64,000 nt of DNA from Nereocystis luetkeana (GCA_031213475.1 JARUPZ010000026.1:62001-126000); one strand, 5' to 3'. Positions 21,581 through 32,439 are shown, counted from the first letter of the stretch. The notes: a model not told the origin generated them from the letters alone. A program made the numbers and translations.

Positions 21581-22630
21581 CCGTGCAGCATCCTCTCGGA
21601 CAACGGCCTCCAGTTCTGCTCGACGCTTTCGCACGCCGTATATCAGCTTCTCGGGGTTAGAAAGATTGCCACCAGCTCCTGCCACCCAAACGGCAATGGT
21701 GCGGTGGAACGTGTAAACCACACGATGGCCCAGATGCTGGCAATGGTCGTCAACGAGCTCCAGAAAAACTGGGATGAACGGCTCCCTCATGTCGAATTTG
21801 CGTACTACACGTCGGTCAGTGCCGCCACGGGCTTGGCTCCCAACGAGGTACATATGGGTCGGCTGCCACGCCTCCCCCTCACGATTTTCGAGCGTGCTGG
21901 ATTCGCCGGCCACCAAAGCTTGGCCCGCGACCACCTCGCCTATTGCGACTTGGCGACGGACTACCAGCAGTGCGCGTACGATATCGTTCGCGAACACCAC
22001 GCCCTCACTGTTGCCCGCGTGAACCACCGCAACTCCGCCCTCGCCGACGCTCTGCGTCCTGTCCCCATATTTGACTTTGGCGGCTGGGCGTGGGTGTACA
22101 ATATGGCGGCCACCATCCGCCAGGGGGCAAAACCCGACACGGACGTCAAGGTCCTTAAGGCCAAACTCTCGCTCAACTGGACAGGCCCCTACAAAGTTCT
22201 CGCAGTTGGCCCCTGCTCCGCAGCGGACACCCCGGACGGATCTCCTCATGGGGCAAAGTTCTTGTGTTTTGATATTCCCTCCGATATGCCCGGCGCGGAT
22301 GCTCGTCGGCGCGTTTCAGTTCAACTCTGCAAGCCCTGTGCCAACCCCCACGACCGTGGCGACATACCGAAGTATTTGCCAGCGGGGTTGACGCAGTACG
22401 TGGTCAACAAATTCTCCCAGAAATCTCCCCCGTACCACGTCACCCAGGACGACGTCTCGACACCTCTTCACCGACTCGAAGTGGAAAAAATTACCGAACA
22501 CCAATCGGTTCGAGGTCGAGGTGGCGTCATCGCGGTGATGTACGAGACGCACTGGACAGAACTATCCCGTCCGTCCTGGGAACGGGAAATGGACTTTCAG
22601 CTTTCTCGCCACGCCAGTGTGCGCTACTGA
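21581..22630 (+). pseudogene. integrase core end, C-terminal domain and chromodomain-like segment
   Basis: In the same frame as the preceding core, after the TAG. SDNGLQFCSTL holds the second catalytic Asp and GNGAVERVNH the catalytic Glu. Then come LPHVEFAYYTSVSAATGLAP and GRLPRLPL, typical of Gypsy integrases, and a C-terminal domain with LNWTGPYKVLAVGP. The last about 55 residues (HRLEVEKITEHQSVRGRGG, then VMYETHWTELSRPSWERE) follow the chromodomain pattern of a VEKI strand, a basic loop, a short strand and a W-x-P/E helix. Chromodomains direct some Gypsy integrases to marked chromatin. The segment ends at a TGA at 22628, after which reading continues in frame. Confidence 0.82.
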
Positions 22631-22987
22631 GCCGGCACCCCCCACCAGCACCGCCAAACCAACCGCCTGTACCGCCGAATGAGAATCGGCGCGGCACAAC
22701 GGGAGCTCTCTCGGAGTAACGGCGAGCGATTTCTGGCACCCGGCTATGGCTGCATCTCGCACGCTGACTGGCTCCGCCGATACTGGAACACCGTGCTTCC
22801 CAACGGGGCCCATTTTTGGTACAAGGGCGACGACGGGCTGTGGTGGCTCGGGAAAATCAGCGCGACTACGCCCACGGATGGAGTATATGTGGTTCGATTT
22901 TTGGACGACCCGGGACCGATCGAGCCTCCTTTTCTCCGGCGCGCTATACGACTTCGACGAGAGCTGAACGCGGCTCTTGGTATCTGA
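22631..22987 (+). pseudogene. Tudor-like segment at the polyprotein C-terminus
   Basis: The same frame as the chromodomain-like segment continues past the TGA at 22628, so both probably belonged to one protein. The text GAHFWYKGDDGLWWLGKI followed by VYVVRFLDDPGPIEPPF has the alternating aromatic/Gly pattern of Tudor, agenet or other SH3-like barrel modules, which bind methylated residues or act as protein adaptors. The frame ends at a stop at 22985. The fold assignment is by pattern only; a plain beta-barrel of another type is possible. Confidence 0.6.
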
Positions 22988-23673
22988 AAATTCACTTGGC
23001 TAGCGCGTTTGAACGGGGGGTTCAGCGTAACGAAGACGAATCTCGAGGCGACGCCGTGGATAGCTGATTTTCGCTTCTCGGCTGCGCTCCATTATTTTTC
23101 TTGACGTGTTCCTGGATTTTGGGCTGTGGTCTTTCTACTTGTTGACGTTTTCAGAGTTTTCGGGTAGAGGTTTTTTTCTGGCAGGTGTGTTCCTGGGTTA
23201 CTTGTTTGTTTATTTTTCTTGGGCTTGGTTGGGGATGTTTTCCCCGTACTCTGTCCTGCCTACCCCCCCGCTTAGTGTCGGGGTTGGTCTGGGTAACCGG
23301 GTCACTCGTTTGTGGCTCAAGACACCTTTCCCGGGTTGTAGGCTGGGTTTTCGGTGTTTCTTGACGTATTCCGTGATATTTTTCTTCTCGTTTATTTTAT
23401 ATTCACTTTTCACTTTCCCTGCATCTTCCTCGCCCCCCCGTCGCGGGTGACATGGCGATGATTTTTCGTTGAAGGTTTCTTCCTACCCCTTAAGGCTACG
23501 CCTTCCTTTCATTATTTGTTACGTACTTTGCCGGCTTCGTTGCCTTGCCGTTTGCTGAGGTGTGGGAGTGGATTTTGATGAGCCGCATCTTCGACTCATG
23601 TTCTAGTTTGTGGAATCGGAGTTTCCATGAATTTCCCATAATTATGCATATTCGGCTCATCAGAGTGGGCTAG
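22988..23673 (+). other. 3' non-coding part of the retrotransposon
   Basis: T-rich DNA between the last stop and the 3' LTR. No domain-bearing frame. The polypurine tract expected directly upstream of the 3' LTR is weak (CAGAGTGGG at about 23661-23669). Confidence 0.6.
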
Positions 23674-23949
23674 TGTTATGGCACTGCTTTGTATGAGGTT
23701 GAAAGCTCGGTAATTACCTGGGTTCTGGCATTGGGATCGTATTTGTAGTACTTGGAAGGCGTATCTTGGGTGGAAAACCAGGGGTTTTCCAGAGAGGCAC
23801 TGGCGTGGTCTCAGTCTGCGTCGTGCACGAAAGGAATATAGTGGCTCTTCTATCTCTAAGCGAACATCAAGGTGAGTACCAACGAGTGCCGGCTTAATAA
23901 GCAGACCTGTCCAGGGATACAAAGTGTCCCGCTCTCCGTGATCTTTACA
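23674..23949 (+). repeat. 3' LTR
   Basis: Begins TGTTATGGCACTGC and ends GATCTTTACA, and aligns end to end with the 5' LTR at 9726-10001. About 17 of 276 positions differ. The following bases (AGAGA) do not repeat the five bases before the 5' LTR. Confidence 0.88.
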
Positions 23950-24180
23950 AGAGAAACTGAACACAAGGCACCCTATTCCCGTACGATTCGCATGAAATGG
24001 TTTTTTTACCAAGAAAAAAAGGCTCGCGCTTGAGCCTCATTATCAAGGAATCCTTGTGCGATATCTAAAAACCGGGGATTTATCCGGCCATCCCATGTGT
24101 TACACATTTTTTTCTCTCCCGACTTCTGTTGGGGCTACATACGATACTGTCTTTGCTTTCAGTGCTAGACAGTCGGATAA

Positions 24181-24932
24181 GGGCCACTCCTAACGAGCAA
24201 AAAAAAACACGACTCGTGAGATTTTTGTCGTGAATCGTGATTTAAAAGAAAAAAAACGATTCATGACGCCAATGTTTTTAGCTTGTCCCTGAAAAAAACA
24301 AAATCACGATTCGTGACATTCGTCGTGTCCTCAATCACGCCTGATCAAGGCACTACGCAACTCACGCGCACCAACGGTATCCGAAGGTCGGTATATAGGG
24401 GCATGGCCGACTCTGCCTCGTACACCGCTTGTGGACAACGGGCTGCTACCCAACTACCCAAAGACACCGCTGAGCACGGACTAACGAGCAGGTTGTGGCC
24501 TCCAAATTCGAGGAGGAGGAGCCACAGCTTGAAGACAAAGGCGAAAATGACCTCAGGATGTCACAGGCCAGGCCGGATAGAGACGCCCTGCGAGATGGAG
24601 CGTCGCGAACCGGGCTTGGCCGACGGTCGGTTAAATAGGAATCTCGCAGGCTGGGTCAGGCTTCGGCCCGTGATTCGAATGTTCCACTGGCCGGGCCAAG
24701 CGCGGTTGGCCCGGCTCGGCCTGGCCGTGCCCCACTGGCGAGATTTGGCTCCACCCGTAAAAAACCGTTGGGTTTGAAATATCGGAATTTTTACAATTTG
24801 AAAATATCACGAAGCGTTACGTTTCTCGGCCTTTTTCGTTAGAAGAACTGGAATGTCACGGGTCGTGATATTTTGGCATGCCAAAAAGTCACGAATCGTG
24901 ACTTTTTTTCGGTGGTTCGTTAGGAACGGCCC
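24181..24932. mobile_element. PIF/Harbinger-like non-autonomous element
   Basis: Terminal inverted repeats GGGCCACTCCTAACGAGC (24181-24198) and, reverse complemented, GGGCCGTTCCTAACGAAC (24915-24932) match at 15 of 18 positions. The element is flanked on both sides by TAA (24178-24180, 24933-24935). A three-base TWA duplication with GGG-starting ends is characteristic of PIF/Harbinger. The interior contains several CACGATTCGTGA-type palindromes near both ends, possible subterminal transposase sites. No transposase is encoded, although a GC-rich open frame of 164 codons at 24283-24777 exists and has no recognisable domain. Confidence 0.8.
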
Positions 24933-24935
24933 TAA

Positions 24936-26762
24936 GGTGCCAAACGTGTGAAGCGGTAACTTATATTCCGGAATAACCCTACGGTCCAGGGCTCTATATT
25001 GGTATCGGAACAGAGTGGTATTCCCAGTGACTGGGCTTCTGTGGGCCTAAATTATTTAAATCCCCAAACCCCCTGCTTTTCAACACTATTTCGAGGTCTA
25101 ATTCCTTTTTTGTTTTGTAATCCCCTCCCCCTCTTCATTCGAGACAATAAGGGATTTGGTTCTGTAGCCCATCAACCATCAACGCCAGCTTACGCCGGGT
25201 ATAAAAAATCTGACACTGCTGTAGCTTTGGGTCTCGGATTAAACAGCAATTCGCTATTCAACCTGGCATACTAATCAAAGCTCTGGGGCGAGACGTACAG
25301 AAACGTTACATGCATGCCACATACATAAGTTCTGCCCACAACAAAGACGATGCGGCACAACAACAGACCAGCTACGAGAGAGCGTGTGTTCGGTCGCCGG
25401 GAATATTGCGGGGTGGCGCGCTAGCTCTGACGGCGACACGGAAGACGCTGCGCAATCACGGCGCAGACAACGCGCAGCGTTGGCCTGACGGAGGTATATA
25501 TACAAGCAATGCAGGTCGAGTGCAAGCAAGACGCAGAGCAGTCGTACATTTGATGACGAAACAACGCAAGACAGAGGGGTAAGCAATGCACGTCGAGTAC
25601 AAGACGCAAAGCGGGCAGGTTTCGTAAGTTGAATGACGAAACAACGTACGTCGGGTGCATACGATGCCCGTCGTATGCCGCTGCTGCTGCACACTACCGG
25701 CCCCCTAGCACGTTATATACAGAATGATTGAGCGACAACATAGACGAGGCGCTGCACATTTACGGCGATATAGGCGGCAGACGTGCTCGCGTCTCTTGCA
25801 TCTATCTGTCGATACTGTGGTCGTTTTCTCAGTCGCGACGCGATGCAATCGCGGCGCTGTGCATAAAATATGCACATGGCTACTGCCGTTGACGTGCTCC
25901 TATCCTGTGAACAGGCGCGGTATAGCATGGAGGACGTGGAAGGCCCTGGGCGTTCACGACTCGATAGGGGGCAGAGTTGGGCAGGCAGAGAGAGGTATTT
26001 GACTACGAAAGGTTGCAGGTCGAGTACGCATAAGGGCCGTCGTATGATACTACCTGTACAGCTGCTACGGCGGAAATATCCGGCAAAAAGCGGGGCGATT
26101 ACTTAAACGGCAGCTTTGGGCGCATTCCTGTCGTACGCTACTGCTGCTGCTACGCGCCCTCTTTACGGATATCTTGCGTCTGTCGATATACAGTACGCCG
26201 TTTTCTGCGTCGCGACGCGATTCAATCGTCTCGCTGTGCATCGAGTACACATAGATAGGGCTACTACCGTGCATCCTGGAGTATCGCCGGCGCAATCGCG
26301 TGGAGCCCGTTCTTCCCGGCGTATCCAGTACCTCTGAACTACACGGTGTTTTGTACTTGTACCCAGCGCTAACAACAGCGATCATGGAGTGGGACTCTAA
26401 GTTGGAGCGAATGTTTGCTGGCGATCATGTTTCTGTTTTGCATGGCCTCTTCCAGCAGCACATCTCGACGACCTCGTTGGGACTTACACTGTGAGTATAT
26501 TACGACCAGCTGTTTAGTTTTTTTTAGTACTTTACATCGTGTGCACACGTTCGATCGAAGTATCCGACGGACAGCTCGCAAAAATGTGTTTCACGTTTTT
26601 CTTTGCTTCTATCATGTCCTGTGACTGCACCGGTATGCTTACAGCTGAAATGTGTATCAGGAGTCGTGGAGCTCTGCGTTGCCGTGTGTTCTACCGTAGC
26701 GGCAATTACATAAGCCCTCTCAATGTTCGTACGTCGGTGTTAAGCCTGTATTTTCAAATGAA
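24936..26762. other. intergenic DNA with diverged direct repeats
   Basis: GTCGCGACGCGAT(G/T)CAATCG is repeated at about 25834 and 26211 together with its surroundings (about 100 bp each, diverged). GATGACGAAACAACG recurs at about 25552 and 25632. Open frames on both strands follow these repeats. I see no gene. Confidence 0.5.
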
Positions 26763-27010
26763 GGCGTTCCACGATAGAGGTTCACCCTAAATTTTCTGAG
26801 ACTCCTTACTTTAGGAGCTCCATACCTCACCCGAAACCTGACTTCAGCAAAAACAAAATTGCATCCCGATGAATAATCCCATGGCCCAAGTATACAAAAA
26901 ACAACTTTTTTTCGAAACCAGATTGGCATTCTGACGATTAGGGTTAGGGGACCCCGTCATTCAGAAGAAAAAAATAACGGAAAAGTGCTACCTCCATCGT
27001 GGAACGCGTC
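26763..27010. mobile_element. MITE family A, copy 3
   Basis: Copy 3: left end GGCGTTCCACGATAGAGGTTC, right end CTACCTCCATCGTGGAACGC. The interior matches the other copies (CTCCATACCTCACCCGAAAC block, ATAATCCCATGGCCCAAGTA block). Just right of centre it carries GATTAGGGTTAGGGG, where copies 2 and 4 read GATTTGGG(C/G). 248 bp, non-coding. Confidence 0.9.
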
Positions 27011-28770
27011 CAATGCCATATATCTGTGTTATGCATGCATACCTGGTACCAGGTATTATATATCGGTTCGGATGCGAATGAAGCAACACGTGTTGTCCCG
27101 CACATCTAGCTTTCGCTCGAAACGCTGTATTCCGTACGTCATTTATTTCCCTGTATCGACACAATTTAGTATGTGTCTCCTGTGTTTGCTGATTATTTTC
27201 GCGTAGGTGGTGTAGGGAAGGCATCAATATCAACGTTTGATCTAATACTTTTGTTTTTGCACCCCAGGCTGTCGTCTCTTGTTGGAATTCTTGTGCTCTG
27301 TTTGATACTTTTACTTTCTCATACTTGTCTTCATATTCGTCTTTTTGTTCGAAGCAGCGGGCTAGTTCAAGACTACAGCTCGCCCGTATTCTTCATGTAT
27401 CGACGCCTGGTCATCGCCAAGACCTATCTTCGCCGCGTCCTGTACACGACGTCTGCGGCATCTGCCGCGAATCGCTATTTCCTCAGCTTATCGTCGTGTG
27501 GCCCTACACTCACGTTTCCCCTCACTCTTCTTGCGTCGAAAGCCTATACAATAATAACAACACTATACTAACAGGTAAGTCTTAGGTACGCTAGATAGAA
27601 TGGGTTGTCTGGCCGTGTGACGGTCGACTGTATGATGTGTGGCGGGCTAGCCGCCGCCGCTCTCCTTCCGGGGTTCGGCGACGTGGAGGACTCCAAGCCC
27701 CTTCCTCGTCAGAATCTAGATTCGGACTGTGCGTGCTGAGGACCGATTAGGCGATGAAGATGCTGATGGTCCTTTGGACCCATGGCAAATGTTCGCTCGG
27801 CGCCAAACTGTGGGCGGTGGTTCCGCCATTTTACTTGCTCTTCAAGAAGACACATTGCCCGACTTTGTACCCCGCTTTCATTCCTGCCCGCGGGTGGGGC
27901 CCTTGGGTGCGCTACCCGCGGCCAATATCGGCGGGCGTCCTGCAAACAGCAGTTTCTCGGCGCCCACGCTGTAACTCGGTCCTTCTTTGGGCTGTGGACC
28001 CCTAGTGTCGGCTCAACACTCGGTCCGTCTTTGGGTTGTGGACCCTGAGTGTCGGCTTAGCCATCCAACACCAGGACAGCATCGCCGCAGTTGGCGACTT
28101 ACCTCCGTTTCTTTCGTTGCGTGCGCCACAAAATTATCCCATGACTGGTGTGAAATTGTTCCGCATATTTGTTTTTGTGCGATCGGTACGGCGCGGCCAT
28201 GACGTCTTCCTTGTTTGTGGTTGTTGTTGAATGTCGCTATCGGTCGTGTTCGCGGCCAGCTTGCTTGTTTGTGGTTTTTGTTGAAGGTCGCCATCGGCCG
28301 TGTTAAGTTTCAGTACATACTGTATGGGCGGGGCGCGGCGGGGGTCCGGGCTTGGGAGGGGCGCGGGCGGGGGCGCGCGCTCCCTTTGACGTGTGGTTTC
28401 CTATGTCGGCTATCGTATCATACGCGTCCATATTATGGGAACAGTGACATTTATCAAGGTGTCGTGTCGGCTTCGTTGTCTGTGGTTGTTGCTGGATGTA
28501 TCTCGCTGTTCCCTCTATATTTCAGAGGTGGTCGGAGTTGACAGCTCAAATCAATGTATTGCCGGGCTGCAGCATAATTCTGTTGCGACGGAGTAGTTGA
28601 AGGCGACAGTGAAACAAAATATGGCAGAGCAGCGCGTTTCGTTTGATTAGTCCTGAAGCACAGCACACCTGCCGTCTAATGCAGCAGCGTCAGCAGTAAA
28701 CGACAGAGCTGTCGGCACAGTCATCGTCATCGCCTCATACATGGATGTTACCAGAGAACCTTTCGCGGCT
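27011..28770. other. intergenic, no gene recognised
   Basis: Contains a short tandem duplication of about 43 bp around TTTGGG(C/T)TGTGGACCC and (C/G)TCGGCT(C/T)A at 27978-28065. GTTGTTGAATGTCGC and GTTGAAGGTCGCC are paired copies near 28222-28305. Overlapping open frames in a GC-rich patch at 27700-28050 lack a domain or a consistent phase. Confidence 0.5.
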
Positions 28771-28777
28771 CAGGCCA

Positions 28778-29862
28778 ACCCTCACGGGTCGGGTCGAGTC
28801 GGATCGGGACGGGTCGGGTCAGCTGACCCGACCCAACCCGCGAACGTTTAGAGGTGTGTTGACTTGAACCGACCCGACCCTCAAGAATTTCAAAACCTCT
28901 TGACAGGACCCCACCCGACCCGCGAAACTTGAAAAACTGCTGACCCGACCCGATCTGACCCGACCCGACCCGACCCACGAGATTTCAAAACCTTCTGACC
29001 CGATCCGACCCGACCCACCACCTTTCGATTGACCCGTGCGACACGGGTTTCATACGGGTCGGGTCACATTGACCCGCGAGACCATTTATCTTGACCCGCG
29101 AGTTCGACCCGCGGATCCAGCCCATGGGTCGACGCTTCTAAAACAATTGAAAATGCATTTTTGTGCCCCGTAGCGATATGTGGCCTGGCTATTGTGGGTA
29201 TTGATGAATGCGGGCATGCGTATATGGATTTGGCGATGTTTTAATGTTTGAATATTATACCAAAGGAGTCTTAGTGAGTATCAGTACGAGAGAAGCCTTG
29301 GGGTAAGAGAGCGGGAAGTGTTTGAAGCGGAGGCGTTCTACGATGGACGTTCACCCTAACCCATTTTCTGAGGCTCCTCACTGAAGGAGCACCATACCTC
29401 ACCCGAAAACTGACTCCAGCAAAAATCAAATTGCATCGCGGCGAATAATGCCATGGCCCGAGTCTACAAAACGTTTTTTTTTTCGAAATCAATATTATTG
29501 GCATTCCGACGATTTGGGGGTCAAGGAACCCCGTCATTCAAAAACAAAATAGCGGAAATGTGCTACCTCTATCGTAGAACGGGTCAGCGTCGGATTCACG
29601 AGTCGAATGCGCGGGCCCAACCCGCGGGTCAGCAAAAACAACTCCCAGGTCATGCTGGTCCGACCCGCGAGTGACCCGTTTCTCGCGGGTCATGATCTGA
29701 CCCGACCCGTGGGCTTTTCGTCACCTCCCGACCCGACCTAACCCGACCTGACCCGGCCCGTGATATTCGAAAATGCTTTGACCCGACCCGACCCGACCCA
29801 CGAGATTTGAAAAACTCTTGACCCGACCTGACCCGACCCACGAAATTTGAAAACCTCTTGAT
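28778..29862. repeat. GGGTC/GACCC-rich repeat block split by a MITE
   Basis: Dense, irregular GACCCGACCC strings with CGCGAGATTTCAAAACC / ACGAAATTTGAAAACC interruptions occupy about 28778-29125 and 29587-29862. The centre of the left half has an inverted join (GGGTCAGCTGACCC at about 28817). The MITE copy at 29332-29584 lies between the two halves and directly abuts the right one. It looks like an inverted, GACCC-based satellite or a palindromic element, origin unknown. Confidence 0.75.
29332..29584. mobile_element. MITE family A, copy 4
   Basis: Copy 4: left end GGCGTTCTACGATGGACGTTC, right end GCTACCTCTATCGTAGAACG. Full-length and close to copy 2. It lies inside the GGGTC-rich block, so it probably inserted after that block formed. 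Confidence 0.9.
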
Positions 29863-29885
29863 CATTACAACCTCGATGATTTAGC

Positions 29886-29911
29886 CTAACCCTAACCCTA
29901 ACCCTAACCCT
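29886..29911. repeat. interstitial telomeric tract (CCCTAA)4
   Basis: CCTAACCCTAACCCTAACCC and continuation, about four units, immediately right of the GGGTC-rich block. It is flanked by ordinary DNA on the right, so it is not a chromosome end. Confidence 0.85.
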
Positions 29912-30965
29912 CGATGACGAATAGAATATTAACGGGCACGGTCGTGGGTTCGATAATTGATTAACGAAAACTTCAACGATACTAGAATATTTCTTGTCTT
30001 GCTAGTATTTATTTGTATCTACAAAGGGTTGTACGTCGTTAGCAACCCCCACCGCCGCCCCAAGATTTTCCTCCCGGTCTGACGACATATCCTCTGCACT
30101 GCCGGCCCCTCTCTGGAATAGGGTAGCTTGGAGTCTGTCCCCAACTCTTGCTCGATATGTCGGCATCCGCTGCTGTGCCAGGTCGTACCAGGTATACAAT
30201 ACGGTGCTGAACTACGGCCGTTCGCCGTTCTAGGTCTATTGCTGCACAGATTTTCGTCTCCACCAGAGGGCGCCGATATAGGCTGTCCGAATTGTCGCTC
30301 CGCGTAGTAGATGTTGACTCGTACTCGTTGCTATTAATATTTGTACCGCGTGACACGAGTACCTCATGTTGTGCCCACGCCAAATCCGAGCACAGAATAC
30401 ATTGTATATACCTTGCGGGGGGATGGCATATGCTGACCTCGTTTTACACCTGCAGCTGGATGGGGGCTTTGTGCCCTCGAATATCGTCCGTGGCTGCGTC
30501 GGCACCAACGTCCGGTATCCCGCGAATTATGCTGTTCCCTGTACCCGGTCTTGCTTTCCTATTTATTTCTGTGAAAACGAAGAAACACAGGTAGGTGTGT
30601 AGGATGTTCGTGTACGTACGCCGTTAACGCTTGCCGTTAATGACGCAGGCAATTAATGCATGGCGTTCTTGTACGCCGTTAGAGCACCAAACCTACCGCT
30701 TGTAGAAGCGTATTCCTTGTACGTCCAGGAGTGCATACACTTTATTTAAATATGTAATATTGTTTTTGGCCACATATCTCGTGTTGGGCAACGAATTGGG
30801 CAATGAAACTGACATCGATCTTCTCCTTGTATCCCCAGTATAACGTCTCCAGTAAATTTCGCCTTGGTCGGGAACGACGACTTCATACACTGGTATCTCA
30901 GGGTCAGTGCCTCCAAACTTCGAGTCCCAATCCGCAGCAGTGTGGTTCACGAGATACGACTACTA
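29912..30965. other. intergenic, nothing recognised
   Basis: Short open frames only (the largest about 114 codons on the minus strand at 30039-30383), without domains. No repeat shared with other parts of the window was noticed. Confidence 0.45.
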
Positions 30966-31739
30966 TAGGGTTTCCCCGTAAAAAAAGAAAGTCGTGAAGA
31001 TCGTCGTCTCGCCAAAAGAAAGTCGTCTCGAGGTTACGCCGCTAAATTATATGTAAAAATTCAAAAACTTGGAAATTTTAGAGTAGTAGGTTTACCAGTC
31101 TGGGAGAAGGGATCTTTAGGGAAAATTTTTACTTGAAAAGTGTGTAGCGTGGTTTGCACTTCGGAATCGTCGCCCGCATCTGAGAAATTTCCTGGTTCGA
31201 TGCAAACTCGGCGTAGCCTCGTTTATGGCGAGTTTTGGCCCGTTTCGGCTGTGTTTTGGGTAGCAGTCTGGGAGAAGCGATCTTTAGGGAAATTTTTTAC
31301 TTGAAAAATGTGTAGCGTGGTTTGCACTTCGGAATCGTCGCCCGCATCTGAGAAATTTCCTGGTTCGATGCAAACTCGGCGTAGCCTCGTTTATGGCGAG
31401 TTTTGGCCCGTTTCGACTGTGGTTTGGGGTCAGGGTTAGGGTTAGGGTTCGGGTTAGGGTTAGAGTCAGGGGTTGGGTTGGGTCTTCGCCCGTGCCTTGA
31501 TCCCAACAGGAACCAAAACATCCGAACAGCCTACCAAACTAAAGATCCCTTCTCCCAGATTGTTAAAGGTCCTCTGAAAAAGCGGGCCGAACGTCGAGAT
31601 CTACATCATTTCCGCAGACTACTCGCCAAACTGTGGTTCAAACGTCACGGCGAACTTCGCGACGATTTATTTTGCCGGAAAATAACTGTGAGACGACGTT
31701 CTTTCACGACGTTTTTTAAAAATTTACGGGGAAACCCTA
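30966..31739. mobile_element. TA-flanked terminal-inverted-repeat element, 774 bp
   Basis: The left end TAGGGTTTCCCCGTAAA (30966-30982) is matched by TTTACGGGGAAACCCTA at the right end (31723-31739), a perfect 17-bp inverted repeat. Both ends are followed by TA (30964-30965, 31740-31741), consistent with a TA target duplication as in Tc1/mariner-type elements. Further in, AAAGTCGTGAAGATCGTCGTCTC on the left mirrors GAGACGACGTTCTTTCACGAC on the right. No transposase frame. The centre holds a 168-bp tandem duplication and a telomere-like tract. Confidence 0.82.
31096..31431. repeat. 168-bp tandem duplication inside the TIR element
   Basis: CAGTCTGGGAGAAG starts at 31096 and again at 31264. The two 168-bp copies are nearly identical (GATCTTTAGGGAAA, GTGTAGCGTGGTTTGCACTT, GGCGAGTTTTGGCCCG). 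The second copy ends in a GGGTTAGGGTTAGGGTTCGG tract (about 31432-31466). Confidence 0.92.
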
Positions 31740-31741
31740 TA

Positions 31742-32439
31742 CTATACAGTAGTACATGATTGGCCCAGCTCGTATGCGTACTATACCGGTACGTGGTACG
31801 CAGTTTGACACCACGTCGTACCGGTGTGAGTATAGGATTGAGAAATAATCACAATGCCTCACGATGGGCTTGGATGCGCGGATTCTCCTTGGTGTCAAAT
31901 GGCAATTCATAGATGAGGCTGTCGCGTCCCACGCAAGATCTAGTAGACCATCCTCTCAGTTTGCATCCTGCATCGTAACCTATGAGGCGAGGTCTCGGCG
32001 ATGGCGGTGATTCATGCTTTGTGCGACAAGATGAAGCAAGCAGTAGACCCAATAGACCCAATAGTGCCGATGTCACTGGGACCCCCGTGCAGAGCAACCC
32101 TTTGCGCGCTATGCTATTCGTACGACGGTTGCGTCGTTGCGTTGGTTTTCCTCATTTTTCGTCCCACAAGGAAAGTAAAAAATAAAAAATGGAGAGACGC
32201 CATACAATCTTATCGAACTCCTCCTGGACGATTTCGGACGTTTCGACTGCACCGCCGCTCGCACCGCTGGCAACGGAATGGTGTCACTTTAGATAAGCAT
32301 TCCCAGCTGATTGCGGTCTCCTTTCGCACGGCATCTGAGAGTACTACCAAATACACACCATTCGCCCCCTATTGGCGTTGACGTTCCTGCAGAGCGCTCC
32401 TATTCCATCTAGTAGAGCCTGACCAAAACTTGCTGCGGA
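31742..32439. other. upstream region of the coiled-coil gene
   Basis: No domain-bearing frame. It lies directly upstream of the first exon of the coiled-coil gene, so it should contain its promoter. No clear TATA box or initiator stands out. Confidence 0.45.

Larger units (their letters stand above)
9726..23949 (+). mobile_element. decayed Ty3/Gypsy-type LTR retrotransposon carrying a NADAR domain
   Basis: A 14.2-kb element bounded by 276-bp LTRs that differ at about 17 positions (about 94% identity by eye), so the insertion is not recent. Internal order is 5' repeat-rich ORFs, Gag with CCHC knuckle, NADAR, aspartic protease, reverse transcriptase, RNase H, HHCC integrase, chromodomain-like segment, Tudor-like segment. 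The PR-RT-RNaseH-IN order places it in Ty3/Gypsy, and the chromodomain-like tail suggests a chromovirus-related lineage. The polyprotein is broken by stops at 17674, 18451, 21578 and 22628 and by several frameshifts, so this copy is defective. Flanking five-mers (ACGAA left, AGAGA right) do not match, which may mean inter-element recombination or a misjudged boundary. Confidence 0.92.

Noticed and set aside
24283-24777. 164-codon frame inside the Harbinger-like element as a possible transposase or Myb-like protein.
   Set aside because: No DDE or SANT/Myb pattern; length and composition fit a GC-rich non-coding interior.
29886-29911. A chromosome end, because of the CCCTAA repeats.
   Set aside because: Only about four units, flanked on both sides by complex DNA and followed by genes; many similar short tracts exist in both orientations.
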